A DNA stretch of 40,835 nt from Cyanobacteria bacterium SW_9_44_58 (GTDB lineage: Bacteria; Cyanobacteriota; Cyanobacteriia; Cyanobacteriales; Rubidibacteraceae). Location of the stretch: the NCBI GenBank assembly GCA_003021905.1, contig PXPI01000089.1:1-40835 (forward strand). The letters run 5' to 3'. Below are positions 26,138 to 34,206 of this stretch, piece after piece (within the stretch, counting starts at the first letter, position 1; every line of letters starts with the position of its first letter). Below the pieces are notes generated by a model that was not told the origin of the DNA, made no database searches, and was given only the letters and a program-made list of their open reading frames with translations. Both the position numbers and the translations under genes were made by a program.

Positions 26138-27420
26138 CCAACACCGACTGCAGACCCTTGGTAAACTTTTTCCACGACGCTAGCTAAGCGGCGCATTGCG
26201 GTAGCGATTTCTTCGTTGGTGGCTGTTAAACTAATGCGGATACATTGCTGTTTATGTTGCCACTCTTGCCGTAATCCGGGGAAAAAGCTGCTACCGGGAA
26301 CAACAATTACATCTTCTTTTTTCAGTTCTTGATAAAGATCCCAATCGCTAATGGGCAAGTCTTTTAGCCATAACCAAGAGAAAATCGCCCCTTCGCCGCG
26401 ATGGAGAAACCAGGGAATTTCTTGGGGCATATTGGCATCCAAGGTTTCTTCTAAGACTGTGAATTTTTGTTGATAGTAAGGACGGATGACATTTTCGGCA
26501 ATGTGTCCCAATTGACCGGACGCGATCGCGCGCGCGGCAATAGCTTGTCCATAACGTGGGGAATGAATGCATAAATTGGTCTGGAAGGATTCCAACACCT
26601 GAATTAATTCGGGATCCCCAATGGCAACGCCGATTCTTTCTCCGGGCAACCCAGCTTTAGACAGACTGAGACAGTGCAATAAGTTGCCGCCAAACTGGGG
26701 CGTCATTTCCGTAAAATTCAGCGCCGGATAAGGAGGGGCATAAGCAGCATCGAGAATTACTGGAACATTGTAGGGAGCTGCGAGTTCAGAAATTTTGTTT
26801 AATTCTTCTTCGGAGATGACATTGCCTGTGGGATTGCAAGGGCGAGAGAGAATCACGCAACCAGTTTGCTCATTAATCGCTAATTGGTTAAAGTCAGGAC
26901 GATATTTAAACCGATGGGGGTCTTCATCAATATCAAGGGTGGGTTGATAAGCAACCAGGGCTTCTTTGAATAAACTTACCCCGCCATACCCCGTATATTC
27001 AGGACTGAGAGGCAAAACAATTTCTTTGAGATTGCCGTCGGCAGTATAGCCCCCAAAAGCATTGGCAGCGTAAAAATAGAGGGCTTGGGAACCAGGGGTA
27101 ATTAAAATGTTGCGATCGGTTAAATTTAAACCATAACGGTGATTGAAATCATTGACAATGGCTTCAATAAACGGCTCATAGCCCTGGGATGATCCATAGC
27201 GGCACACCACTTCCCCGTATTCCGAACTAGCCATCAACTCGGCAGTACAATCGCGCCACAGTTGTTCCACTTCTGGAATGATAACGGGGTTGCCGGCGCT
27301 CAGGTTAATAAATTCCCGTTCCCCGGCTTGACGGAGAGTTTCAATAATATCTTTCATAATGGCACGCACACCCGTTAACTGCGACATTTGCGTACCAAAG
27401 TGGGAAAGGTGATAATCCAT
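26134..27420 (-). CDS. avtA: Valine--pyruvate transaminase-like aminotransferase
   Basis: This is a fold-type I PLP aminotransferase of 428 residues. The N-terminus FINLSAGNPVIIPEVEQLW is typical of valine-pyruvate transaminases. Cofactor residues lie in LITPGSQALYFYAAN (phosphate), SRPCNPTGNVIS (Asn), VILDAAYAPPYP (Asp/Tyr) and LSLSKAGLPGERIGVAIG (Schiff-base Lys). The family moves amino groups among valine, alanine and pyruvate. It is cytoplasmic, divergent from glmS, and convergent with the BMC gene, whose last four bases it overlaps. The exact substrate is inferred from family resemblance. Confidence 0.88.
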   Translation of the reverse strand: MDYHLSHFGTQMSQLTGVRAIMKDIIETLRQAGEREFINLSAGNPVIIPEVEQLWRDCTAELMASSEYGEVVCRYGSSQGYEPFIEAIVNDFNHRYGLNLTDRNILITPGSQALYFYAANAFGGYTADGNLKEIVLPLSPEYTGYGGVSLFKEALVAYQPTLDIDEDPHRFKYRPDFNQLAINEQTGCVILSRPCNPTGNVISEEELNKISELAAPYNVPVILDAAYAPPYPALNFTEMTPQFGGNLLHCLSLSKAGLPGERIGVAIGDPELIQVLESFQTNLCIHSPRYGQAIAARAIASGQLGHIAENVIRPYYQQKFTVLEETLDANMPQEIPWFLHRGEGAIFSWLWLKDLPISDWDLYQELKKEDVIVVPGSSFFPGLRQEWQHKQQCIRISLTATNEEIATAMRRLASVVEKVYQGSAVGVG

Positions 27421-27527
27421 AATCTTATATATTCTTAAACGTGTTGCGTCTGTACGGACTATGCTAGCCCCTTGTTGCTTGATTGTTTGCTAGTTTATCC
27501 AATTTTGATACTGATTTGGCGATGCCT

Positions 27528-27561
27528 ATCGACAATTAACCATAGAAAATCGACAATTAAC
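27528..27561. repeat. Two 13-bp direct repeats upstream of glmS
   Basis: ATCGACAATTAAC occurs at 27528-27540 and again at 27549-27561. The 21-bp period equals two helical turns, so both copies face the same side of the DNA. They lie about 118 bp before the glmS start and 108 bp before the avtA start. Tandem regulator binding is possible. Confidence 0.6.
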
Positions 27562-27678
27562 GATGAGCACCTTCGCTGCCTCTTATCGACTCCTTCCCGA
27601 ATTTTCTCACTTGTTTGGGAACAATCGGGCGCGATCGCGAGTCAGCAATTCGTTAAATTCAAGCGAGAAAAATCAACT

Positions 27679-29583
27679 ATGTGTGGAATTGTTGCATATA
27701 TTGGCACACAAACCGCAACCGACATCTTAATTTCAGGTTTAGAAAAACTGGAATACCGCGGTTATGACTCAGCAGGCATTGCCACCATTGCTGAAAACCA
27801 GCTAAGCTGTATCCGCGCCAAAGGGAAACTCCATAACCTACGCTCCAAAATAGAACACAGTTCCCTGGAAAGCTCTCTACAACAGGCGCAAATGGGCATT
27901 GGACACACTCGCTGGGCCACTCACGGCAAACCGGAAGAACATAACGCCCATCCCCACGCCGATATGAACAATCGCATCGCGGTGGTGCAAAATGGCATTA
28001 TTGAAAATTATCGGGAACTGCGAAAACAATTACAAGAACAAGGCCATCAATTTCTTTCCGATACTGACACCGAAGTCATTCCCCATCTCATTGCCGAGTG
28101 TTTAAAAGAAACGGAAAACAGTTCTTCCCCTTTCTTAGAAGCTGTACAAAAAGCAGTTCAACAATTGCAGGGGGCTTATGCTTTAGCCGTGATTTGTGCC
28201 GACTATCCAGATGAAATAGTGATCGCGCGGGAACAAGCCCCCCTTGTCATTGGGTTTGGGCAAGGCGAATTTTTCTGTGCTTCCGATACGCCAGCTTTAA
28301 TTGCTTACACCCAAGCGGTTTTACCCCTAGAAAACGGAGAAACAGCTCGGTTAACGCCCTTAGGCGTCGAGGTATATAATGAAGACCGCGATCGCGTCAA
28401 GAAAACCCCTCGCACTCTCAACTGGAACCCGATTGTTGTGGAAAAACAGGGCTTCCGCCACTTCATGCTCAAAGAAATTTACGAGCAACCAGGGGTAGTC
28501 CGCGCTTGCTTAGAAGCCTATCTCAACAAAGACTGGCATCCTGGACAAAATGCCGAAAGTTCTCCCATTCAACTCAATCTCTCTCCCACCTTTGCCGACA
28601 ACTTGGAAAACATTCAAATTTTCGCCTGCGGTACCAGTTGGCATGCCAGTTTAGTCGGTAAATACCTCTTAGAACAACTGGCGGGCATTCCCACCTCGGT
28701 TCAGTATTCTTCAGAATTTCGCTATGCCCCTGCCCCCATTACCCCCAATACCCTTACTATTGGCGTGACACAATCCGGGGAAACTGCAGATACACTTGCT
28801 GCCTTAGACTTAGAACAAAAGCGCCGTGCCGAGTTGGAACCCAAGTTTCAGCCTTACCTGCTGGGGTTGACCAATCGCCCGGAAAGTACCCTGGGAGAAA
28901 TGGTCCATCAAATTATTGATACCCATGCCGGCATTGAAATTGGCGTTGCCGCCACCAAAACCTTTATTGCGCAACTAATGGGCTTTTATTGTTTATCCCT
29001 AGATCTGGCCCATCGCCGCCAAACGCTGTCTGAAGAACGCATTGAACAAATTGTGGATCATTTGCGCTATCTTCCAGCCCAAATTGAACTGATTTTAGAA
29101 ACCCAAGAACGCTACATTGAAGAGTTAGCCCACGACTTTGTCGAAACCCAAGATTTTATTTTTGTCGGGCGAGGCATCAATTTTCCCATTGCCTTGGAAG
29201 GGGCCTTAAAACTCAAAGAAATCAGTTATATCCATGCCGAGGGATATCCGGCAGGAGAAATGAAACATGGCCCCATTGCCCTTTTAGATAGTAAAGTGCC
29301 TGTTATTTCCATTGCCATGCCCGGTACTGTTTATGAAAAAGTACTGTCCAATGCCCAAGAAGCCAAAGCGCGGGATGCAAGGTTGATTGGCGTCACCGTC
29401 ATGAATGATGAACAAGCCGGGGAAACCTTTGATAATTTGCTTCCCGTTCCCGAAGTTGAGGAATTAATTTCGCCGTTAGTGACCGTGATTCCCTTGCAAT
29501 TATTGGCTTATCATATTGCGGCGCGACGGGGCCTAGATGTAGATCAGCCTCGTAATTTGGCAAAATCTGTCACAGTTGAGTGA
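27679..29583 (+). CDS. glmS: Glutamine--fructose-6-phosphate aminotransferase (isomerizing)
   Basis: GlmS makes glucosamine-6-phosphate for peptidoglycan and lipopolysaccharide. I place the start at ATG 27679, since Cys2 must become the N-terminal nucleophile of the glutaminase domain (MCGIVAYIG). The open frame extends upstream to 27472, but those codons are not family-like. The glutaminase domain shows GIGHTRWATHG and VVQNGIIENY. Two SIS sugar-isomerase domains follow (FACGTSWHASLVGKY, VTQSGETADTLAAL, GRGINFPIALEGALKLKEISYIHAE). The C-terminus is NLAKSVTVE. It has 634 residues, slightly over the usual 610-630. Confidence 0.96.
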   Translation: MCGIVAYIGTQTATDILISGLEKLEYRGYDSAGIATIAENQLSCIRAKGKLHNLRSKIEHSSLESSLQQAQMGIGHTRWATHGKPEEHNAHPHADMNNRIAVVQNGIIENYRELRKQLQEQGHQFLSDTDTEVIPHLIAECLKETENSSSPFLEAVQKAVQQLQGAYALAVICADYPDEIVIAREQAPLVIGFGQGEFFCASDTPALIAYTQAVLPLENGETARLTPLGVEVYNEDRDRVKKTPRTLNWNPIVVEKQGFRHFMLKEIYEQPGVVRACLEAYLNKDWHPGQNAESSPIQLNLSPTFADNLENIQIFACGTSWHASLVGKYLLEQLAGIPTSVQYSSEFRYAPAPITPNTLTIGVTQSGETADTLAALDLEQKRRAELEPKFQPYLLGLTNRPESTLGEMVHQIIDTHAGIEIGVAATKTFIAQLMGFYCLSLDLAHRRQTLSEERIEQIVDHLRYLPAQIELILETQERYIEELAHDFVETQDFIFVGRGINFPIALEGALKLKEISYIHAEGYPAGEMKHGPIALLDSKVPVISIAMPGTVYEKVLSNAQEAKARDARLIGVTVMNDEQAGETFDNLLPVPEVEELISPLVTVIPLQLLAYHIAARRGLDVDQPRNLAKSVTVE

Positions 29584-29634
29584 TAAATATAAGGATCGCG
29601 CCGTCAGCTTGTTCAATGATCGGAATGATTGATT

Positions 29635-29646
29635 GCGCGATCGCGC
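29635..29646. repeat. Extended HIP1 palindrome between glmS and the DUF2256 gene
   Basis: GCGCGATCGCGC, the same 12-bp palindrome as at 3081 and 10905, in non-coding sequence. Confidence 0.9.
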
Positions 29647-29681
29647 CAAAATAACGCACTGCCGGTTTCAATAACAATGGA

Positions 29682-29834
29682 TTACTGTTTAGTGTTTTTC
29701 CGTTGTCGACACCGTTGAGAACAATACTTTACCTCATCCCAGCAATCCGCCCATTTTTTACGCCAAGCAAACGGACGACCGCAAACGACACAAGTTTTTG
29801 TTGGCAAATCAGATTTTTTTCGTTGACGGCCCAT
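29682..29834 (-). CDS. DUF2256 domain protein, 50 residues
   Basis: A short minus-strand frame begins MGRQRKKSDLPTKTCVVCGRP. It continues FAWRKKWADCWDEVKYCSQRCRQ, the DUF2256 signature. Cys15, Cys18, Cys38 and Cys42 can form a zinc knuckle, and the ends are very basic. The function is unknown; the form suggests nucleic-acid or protein binding. It is convergent with glmS and divergent from mrp. It lies in the otherwise empty 447-bp gap 29584-30030, which also holds one HIP1 site and AT-rich sequence. Confidence 0.88.
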   Translation of the reverse strand: MGRQRKKSDLPTKTCVVCGRPFAWRKKWADCWDEVKYCSQRCRQRKNTKQ

Positions 29835-30030
29835 AATCCGCAGAACCAGTGCAGTGATTGATTGGCTAACTCTAGTCTAGGAAAACAGAGGTCATCTAAT
29901 AATCAATAATCAATTATACCTCCCAAATATATTTATTATGGTGAACAAAGAGAAAACCACATATCTATTCGGATCCTCGTTACCATCGGAATAAATTAGT
30001 ACGATAACAACGAGTTAACTGAAAACAGCA

Positions 30031-31092
30031 ATGACAGACACTAACAACATTTTAGAAGCACTCCGTCCAGTGCAAGACCCAGAACTGCAAAAAAGTCTGG
30101 TCGAACTGGATATGATCCGAGATATTAATCTCAATAATGGCGCATTGAGCTTTAAGCTGGTTTTAACCACCCCTGCCTGTCCCCTCAAGGATATGATTGT
30201 GGATGATTGTAAGAAAGCGGTGCAGGATTTGCCAGGCGTGGAAAGCGTTGATGTGGAAGTTACTTCTGAAACGCCCCAGCAAAAGTCACTGCCCGATCGC
30301 GAACCAGTGCCCGGTGTGAAAAATATTTTGGCTGTCTCTAGCGGCAAAGGCGGCGTCGGAAAAAGTTCTGTTGCTATCAATTTAGCTGTTTCACTGGCTC
30401 AAAGCGGGGCAAAAGTCGGGTTGTTGGATGCAGATATTTATGGCCCCAATGCCCCCAGTATGTTGGGCTTAGCCGATGCACAAGTCCGAGTGCAGGACTC
30501 AGAAAAAGGAGAAGTGTTAGAACCGGCATTCAACCATGGCGTAAAATTAGTTTCCATGGGGTTTTTAATTGATCCGGATCAACCTGTTGTTTGGCGCGGC
30601 CCAATGTTGAATGGCGTAATTCGTCAATTTCTCTATCAAGTCAATTGGGGAGAATTAGATTATATGGTGGTGGATTTACCCCCAGGAACCGGCGATGCCC
30701 AGCTTACTCTGGCGCAAGCGGTTCCCATGTCAGGCGCTGTTATTGTCACAACCCCGCAAGATGTTTCGCTAATGGATGCCCGTCGGGGATTAAAAATGTT
30801 TGAACAGTTAGGCGTTAGCGTATTAGGGATTGTGGAAAATATGAGTTATTTTATTCCCCCAGATTTACCGGATCGCCGTTATGATTTATTTGGTTCCGGC
30901 GGCGGTGAAAAAGCAGCCAATGAATTAAATATTCCCCTGTTAGGGTGCATTCCCCTGGAAATTTCCTTACGAGAAGGGGGAGATCAGGGGATTCCCATTG
31001 TCATTTCCCATCCCAACTCCGCTTCTGCCCAATCTCTGCACGCGATCGCGCAACAGGTGGCTGCTAAAATTTCCGTTGCCGCCTTGACTTAA
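30031..31092 (+). CDS. mrp: Mrp/ApbC family iron-sulfur cluster carrier ATPase
   Basis: This P-loop NTPase is thought to carry and deliver Fe-S clusters. An N-terminal MIP18/DUF59 domain (residues 1-90, VQDPELQKSLVELDMI and TTPACPLKDMI) precedes the deviant Walker A SSGKGGVGKSSVAINLA near residue 108. DADIYGPNAPSMLGL and VDLPPGTGDAQLTLAQ follow. The CxxC pair found in many bacterial Mrp proteins after ENMSYF is absent: this one reads ENMSYFIPPDLPDRRYDLFG, a form I associate with cyanobacteria. rodA starts 10 bp after the stop, so the two are probably co-transcribed. Confidence 0.92.
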   Translation: MTDTNNILEALRPVQDPELQKSLVELDMIRDINLNNGALSFKLVLTTPACPLKDMIVDDCKKAVQDLPGVESVDVEVTSETPQQKSLPDREPVPGVKNILAVSSGKGGVGKSSVAINLAVSLAQSGAKVGLLDADIYGPNAPSMLGLADAQVRVQDSEKGEVLEPAFNHGVKLVSMGFLIDPDQPVVWRGPMLNGVIRQFLYQVNWGELDYMVVDLPPGTGDAQLTLAQAVPMSGAVIVTTPQDVSLMDARRGLKMFEQLGVSVLGIVENMSYFIPPDLPDRRYDLFGSGGGEKAANELNIPLLGCIPLEISLREGGDQGIPIVISHPNSASAQSLHAIAQQVAAKISVAALT

Positions 31093-31102
31093 TGGCCTGA
31101 CT

Positions 31103-32362
31103 ATGACAAATCTATCCTTTCCAAAATTAAGTTGGCACCGCTTAATTGCCCCTTGGCAAAAAATAGACTGGTTTTTACTGCTATTAGTAAGCGGAGCGGC
31201 ATTTTGGGGCGGTTTGATGATTCAGAGCGTTCAGCTAACCGAAGGGGCAGATGATTGGGTACAACATTGGGTCACTGGCAGCATCGGCATTTTCGTTGTT
31301 CTATTTTTGGCCCGTTTGCGTTACGAGCATTTATTAGCTTGGTCTTGGCTGGTGTACATTGCTACAAATCTATCCCTATTGGCCGTAATTCTAGTAGGGA
31401 TCACCGCCAAAGGGGCCGAACGTTGGATTTCCATTGCCGGGTTTAATGTGCAGCCGTCAGAGTTTGCCAAGTTGGGCGTTATTATTACTCTGGCCGCGCT
31501 CCTCCATTATCGCCCCGCAGAGACTTTGTCATCGGTGTTTCGCGCCTTGCTGCTGGTGGCTGTCCCTTGGGCATTAGTCTTTTTACAGCCGGATTTAGGA
31601 ACTTCTTTAGTATTTATCGCGATCGCGCTGGGAATGTTGTATTGGGCCAATGCCAATTTAGGCTGGTTAATTTTATTAATTTCTCCTGGAGTCGCTGCCA
31701 TTTTGTTTAATGTTTATCTCCCCGCTTGGCTGGCTTGGGCAGCATTAATGTTTGTTATTGGCTGGCGAACCCTACCGGGAAATTGGTTAGCCGGAGGCGG
31801 CGCGATTATTGTCAACTTTATTTCTGGGGAATTAGGCAACCTGCTGTGGGGATTGCTGGAAGATTACCAAAAACAGCGCCTCATTTTATTTTTAGATCCC
31901 AGTAAAGAACCCCTTGGCGGGGGCTATCACCTTATTCAATCCCGCATTGCCATTGGCGCTGGACAAATGTGGGGGCGCGGCTTGTATGAAGGAACCCAAA
32001 CGCAACTGGATTTTATCCCCGAACAAAATACGGACTTTATTTTTAGTGCAATAGGAGAAGAATTAGGCTTTATTGGGGCTTTCGGTTTGGTTGTGTTGTT
32101 TTGGTTAATTTGTTTACGGCTGCTGATGATTGCCCTGAAAGCCAAGGATAATTTCGGTTCCCTACTTGCCATTGGGGTTCTCTGTATGATTGTGTTTCAA
32201 GCGCTGATCAATATGGGTATGACTATTGGCTTAGCCCCGGTAACAGGGCTGCCTCTGCCTTGGATTAGTTCTGGCCGTTCTGCTATGCTTATGAATTTTA
32301 TGGCCATTGGTTTAGTGGAATCAGTCGCCAATCATCAGCAACGAACAACGTTTTTTAGTTAG
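31103..32362 (+). CDS. rodA: Rod-shape-determining glycosyltransferase RodA (SEDS family)
   Basis: RodA polymerises peptidoglycan glycan strands during side-wall growth, working with a class B PBP. About ten transmembrane helices fill 419 residues. Family motifs visible are GAERWISIAGFNVQPSEFAKLG, FLQPDLGTSLVFIAI, YQKQRLILFLDPSKEPLGGGYHLIQS and the loop LAPVTGLPLPWISSGRSAML. The PSEF and YQ..R motifs include functional residues of SEDS proteins. It lies directly behind mrp. Confidence 0.93.
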   Translation: MTNLSFPKLSWHRLIAPWQKIDWFLLLLVSGAAFWGGLMIQSVQLTEGADDWVQHWVTGSIGIFVVLFLARLRYEHLLAWSWLVYIATNLSLLAVILVGITAKGAERWISIAGFNVQPSEFAKLGVIITLAALLHYRPAETLSSVFRALLLVAVPWALVFLQPDLGTSLVFIAIALGMLYWANANLGWLILLISPGVAAILFNVYLPAWLAWAALMFVIGWRTLPGNWLAGGGAIIVNFISGELGNLLWGLLEDYQKQRLILFLDPSKEPLGGGYHLIQSRIAIGAGQMWGRGLYEGTQTQLDFIPEQNTDFIFSAIGEELGFIGAFGLVVLFWLICLRLLMIALKAKDNFGSLLAIGVLCMIVFQALINMGMTIGLAPVTGLPLPWISSGRSAMLMNFMAIGLVESVANHQQRTTFFS

Positions 32363-32512
32363 TTTGAAACAGAATAGGTTTGAAATAACACAATTGCGAG
32401 AGAGAGCAAGCTACACTATCCTTAATTGCCCCTCATGCATTTTTTAAGATGCCAGAATGGGAGTGGAAACGCTTATCTGATTCATTTTAGTAGGGAATTT
32501 TAGACGTAAACA

Positions 32513-33061
32513 ATGGCAAAAGCCAAAGAAACTACTAATCCTTCAACCGCAATATCGAGACGCTTTGCTCATAGTTATTATGGCGTGCTTGGGCTGCATC
32601 CTTCCGCTTCTCCTGTGGAAATTCGACGGGCTTATCGAGAATTGAGCAAACGTTATCATCCCGATACGACAGATTTACCCCAGGATGAGGCAAAGATAAA
32701 GTTTCAAGCCCTGAATGAAGCTTATGCGACTTTGAGCAATCCCCAACGGCGAGCACTTTATGATCATCAAATCGGTTATTCTCACTTGAATGTGATCCAA
32801 CCTTCTCTCCACTTTCAAGCAAAGGAAAAAAACCGCCAAATGTTTGTTGATAGCGCTTATCTCGATAGCAGCGATCGCCCCCTCTCCTCTGGAGAAATTT
32901 TTGTATTATTGATTTTAGGGGCAACATTCTTAGTTTGCATTTTATTGGTCATTATTATTGGTTTAACCCGTGGCGAAGCGGCTTTTCGGATACCGGAAAT
33001 TTCACAAACGTCAACCTTTTTCAAACCCTATTTTCATCTGTTTTTGACAAATCAACTATGA
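32513..33061 (+). CDS. J-domain protein with a C-terminal membrane helix
   Basis: A J domain occupies residues 22-88 (YYGVLGLHPSASPVEIRRAYRELSKRYHPD), with the HPD motif that stimulates Hsp70. It is followed by LNEAYATLSNPQRRALYD. One hydrophobic helix lies at about residues 128-150 (IFVLLILGATFLVCILLVIIIG), so it is probably a membrane-bound Hsp70 recruiter. Glycine/phenylalanine and zinc-finger regions are absent. The stop codon overlaps the start of the DUF3143 gene (ATGA), which implies translational coupling. The dnaK gene further along is a possible partner. Confidence 0.87.
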   Translation: MAKAKETTNPSTAISRRFAHSYYGVLGLHPSASPVEIRRAYRELSKRYHPDTTDLPQDEAKIKFQALNEAYATLSNPQRRALYDHQIGYSHLNVIQPSLHFQAKEKNRQMFVDSAYLDSSDRPLSSGEIFVLLILGATFLVCILLVIIIGLTRGEAAFRIPEISQTSTFFKPYFHLFLTNQL

Positions 33062-33330
33062 CATTTCCCTCTGCTGATACTCCCTTATATAATCATCCCT
33101 TACCTGTTATTGAAGAATGGTTGCAAAGTTTAGGTTGCCAACAAGATCAAGAACAATTGCACTGTTGGTCGCTTCAAACTCCCAACTGGGAAGCACAAAT
33201 TGCTTTAGAAGTAGAAGAATTAACTGTTTCTTACCGAAATACCAAAGGCGGCAATCCTGATGTTACCCGTTCTTTTCCGTATTCTTTAAGTCGTGAAGAT
33301 GTAGAAGCGGCTGTGTTATCAGGCCCTTAA
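33058..33330 (+). CDS. DUF3143 domain protein
   Basis: The start is the ATG at 33058 that overlaps the TGA of the J-domain gene; the open frame reaches further upstream but only inside that gene. The 90 residues show the DUF3143 pattern: DTPLYNHPLPVIEEWLQSLGC, HCWSLQTPNWEAQIALEVEELTVSY and FPYSLSREDVEAAVLSGP. It is soluble and of unknown function. The coupling to a J-domain protein, an order I recall from many cyanobacteria, suggests a joint role. Confidence 0.87.
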   Translation: MTFPSADTPLYNHPLPVIEEWLQSLGCQQDQEQLHCWSLQTPNWEAQIALEVEELTVSYRNTKGGNPDVTRSFPYSLSREDVEAAVLSGP

Positions 33331-33379
33331 AATCATTGATAATATTCGATTTCAAACTGTAAAGGATGATATCTAAACA

Positions 33380-33973
33380 ATGAGTCGCTATCAAAAAAAT
33401 CAAGGAATAGCAAAAGAATTGAAAGACCAGCTTATCATTTTATTTGGCTTAACTGCTGTATTTTGGCTGGTGGAATTAATTGATATATTTATTCTGCAAT
33501 CTTACTCGTTAGATCGCTTTGGGATTATCCCTCGTAATATATTAGGCTTACGGGGCATTATTTTTGCCCCTTTTTTACATGGCAATCTCCCTCATTTAAT
33601 TGCCAATACCATTCCGTTTCTTTCTTTAGGTTGGCTGGTAATGTTACAAAAAACCAGCGATTTTTGGCGAGTAACGGGAGTTACCATGTTAGTGGGGGGA
33701 TTGGGAATTTGGCTAATTGGTCATCCCAATTCCATTCATATTGGTGCCAGTATTTTAATTTTTGGCTACTTAGGATTTTTATTATTTCGAGGGTATTTTC
33801 AACGGAATGCCCCTTCCATTGTCGTTTCGATTATTGTTGGCATTTTTTATGGGGGATTAATTTGGGGGGTACTTCCCAGTGGCGGTGCTATTTCTTGGGA
33901 AGGCCATTTATTTGGTTTTATTGGCGGTGTGATTGCAGCCCGTTGGATTGGTAAAGCAAGATGTCCTAATTGA
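33380..33973 (+). CDS. Rhomboid family intramembrane serine protease
   Basis: The 197-residue protein has six hydrophobic helices. The catalytic dyad is likely Ser124 in IHIGASILIFGYLGF and His176 in SWEGHLFGFIGG. The helix-2 motif HGNLPHLIANT supplies the usual oxyanion His and Asn residues (His72, Asn76). Rhomboids cleave single-pass membrane proteins within the bilayer; no substrate can be named here. It follows DUF3143 after 49 bp on the same strand. Confidence 0.88.
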   Translation: MSRYQKNQGIAKELKDQLIILFGLTAVFWLVELIDIFILQSYSLDRFGIIPRNILGLRGIIFAPFLHGNLPHLIANTIPFLSLGWLVMLQKTSDFWRVTGVTMLVGGLGIWLIGHPNSIHIGASILIFGYLGFLLFRGYFQRNAPSIVVSIIVGIFYGGLIWGVLPSGGAISWEGHLFGFIGGVIAARWIGKARCPN

Positions 33974-34206
33974 TTCTAGTACGGTTAGAACGATTACTGT
34001 CGTTAACGCTGCGCCATCGCCTTCAGCAAGTAGCGGAATCACATCGCGCTACCATAAAAAATTGCTTATTTGTTAAGAAAGGAATGAAGCAAAAATTAGG
34101 GGAACATCCTCCCCCTTTTCATTAAGTAAGCGTAATTGACAAGCCATAAGCCTGCCATTAGAGTAAAGGAACTAATAATAAACAACAAATAGCAAATCAT
34201 CAACTA

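Noticed and set aside
25512-26144. A 210-residue hydrophobic minus-strand reading frame opposite the CcmO-like tail.
   Set aside because: It is the antisense of the repetitive Glu/Gln/Pro codons, which read as Leu/Val/Phe/Pro. It has no family resemblance and the plus strand is clearly coding.
27472-27678. An N-terminal extension of 69 residues on GlmS.
   Set aside because: The glutaminase needs Cys as residue 2, which is provided by ATG 27679. The extension has no family match and contains the direct repeats and a HIP1 site.
33970-34125. A 51-residue plus-strand frame from a TTG overlapping the rhomboid stop, basic in composition.
   Set aside because: No ribosome binding site and no recognisable family. 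The end overlaps a weak GGGGA/TCCCC hairpin that may be the rhomboid terminator. Left unannotated.
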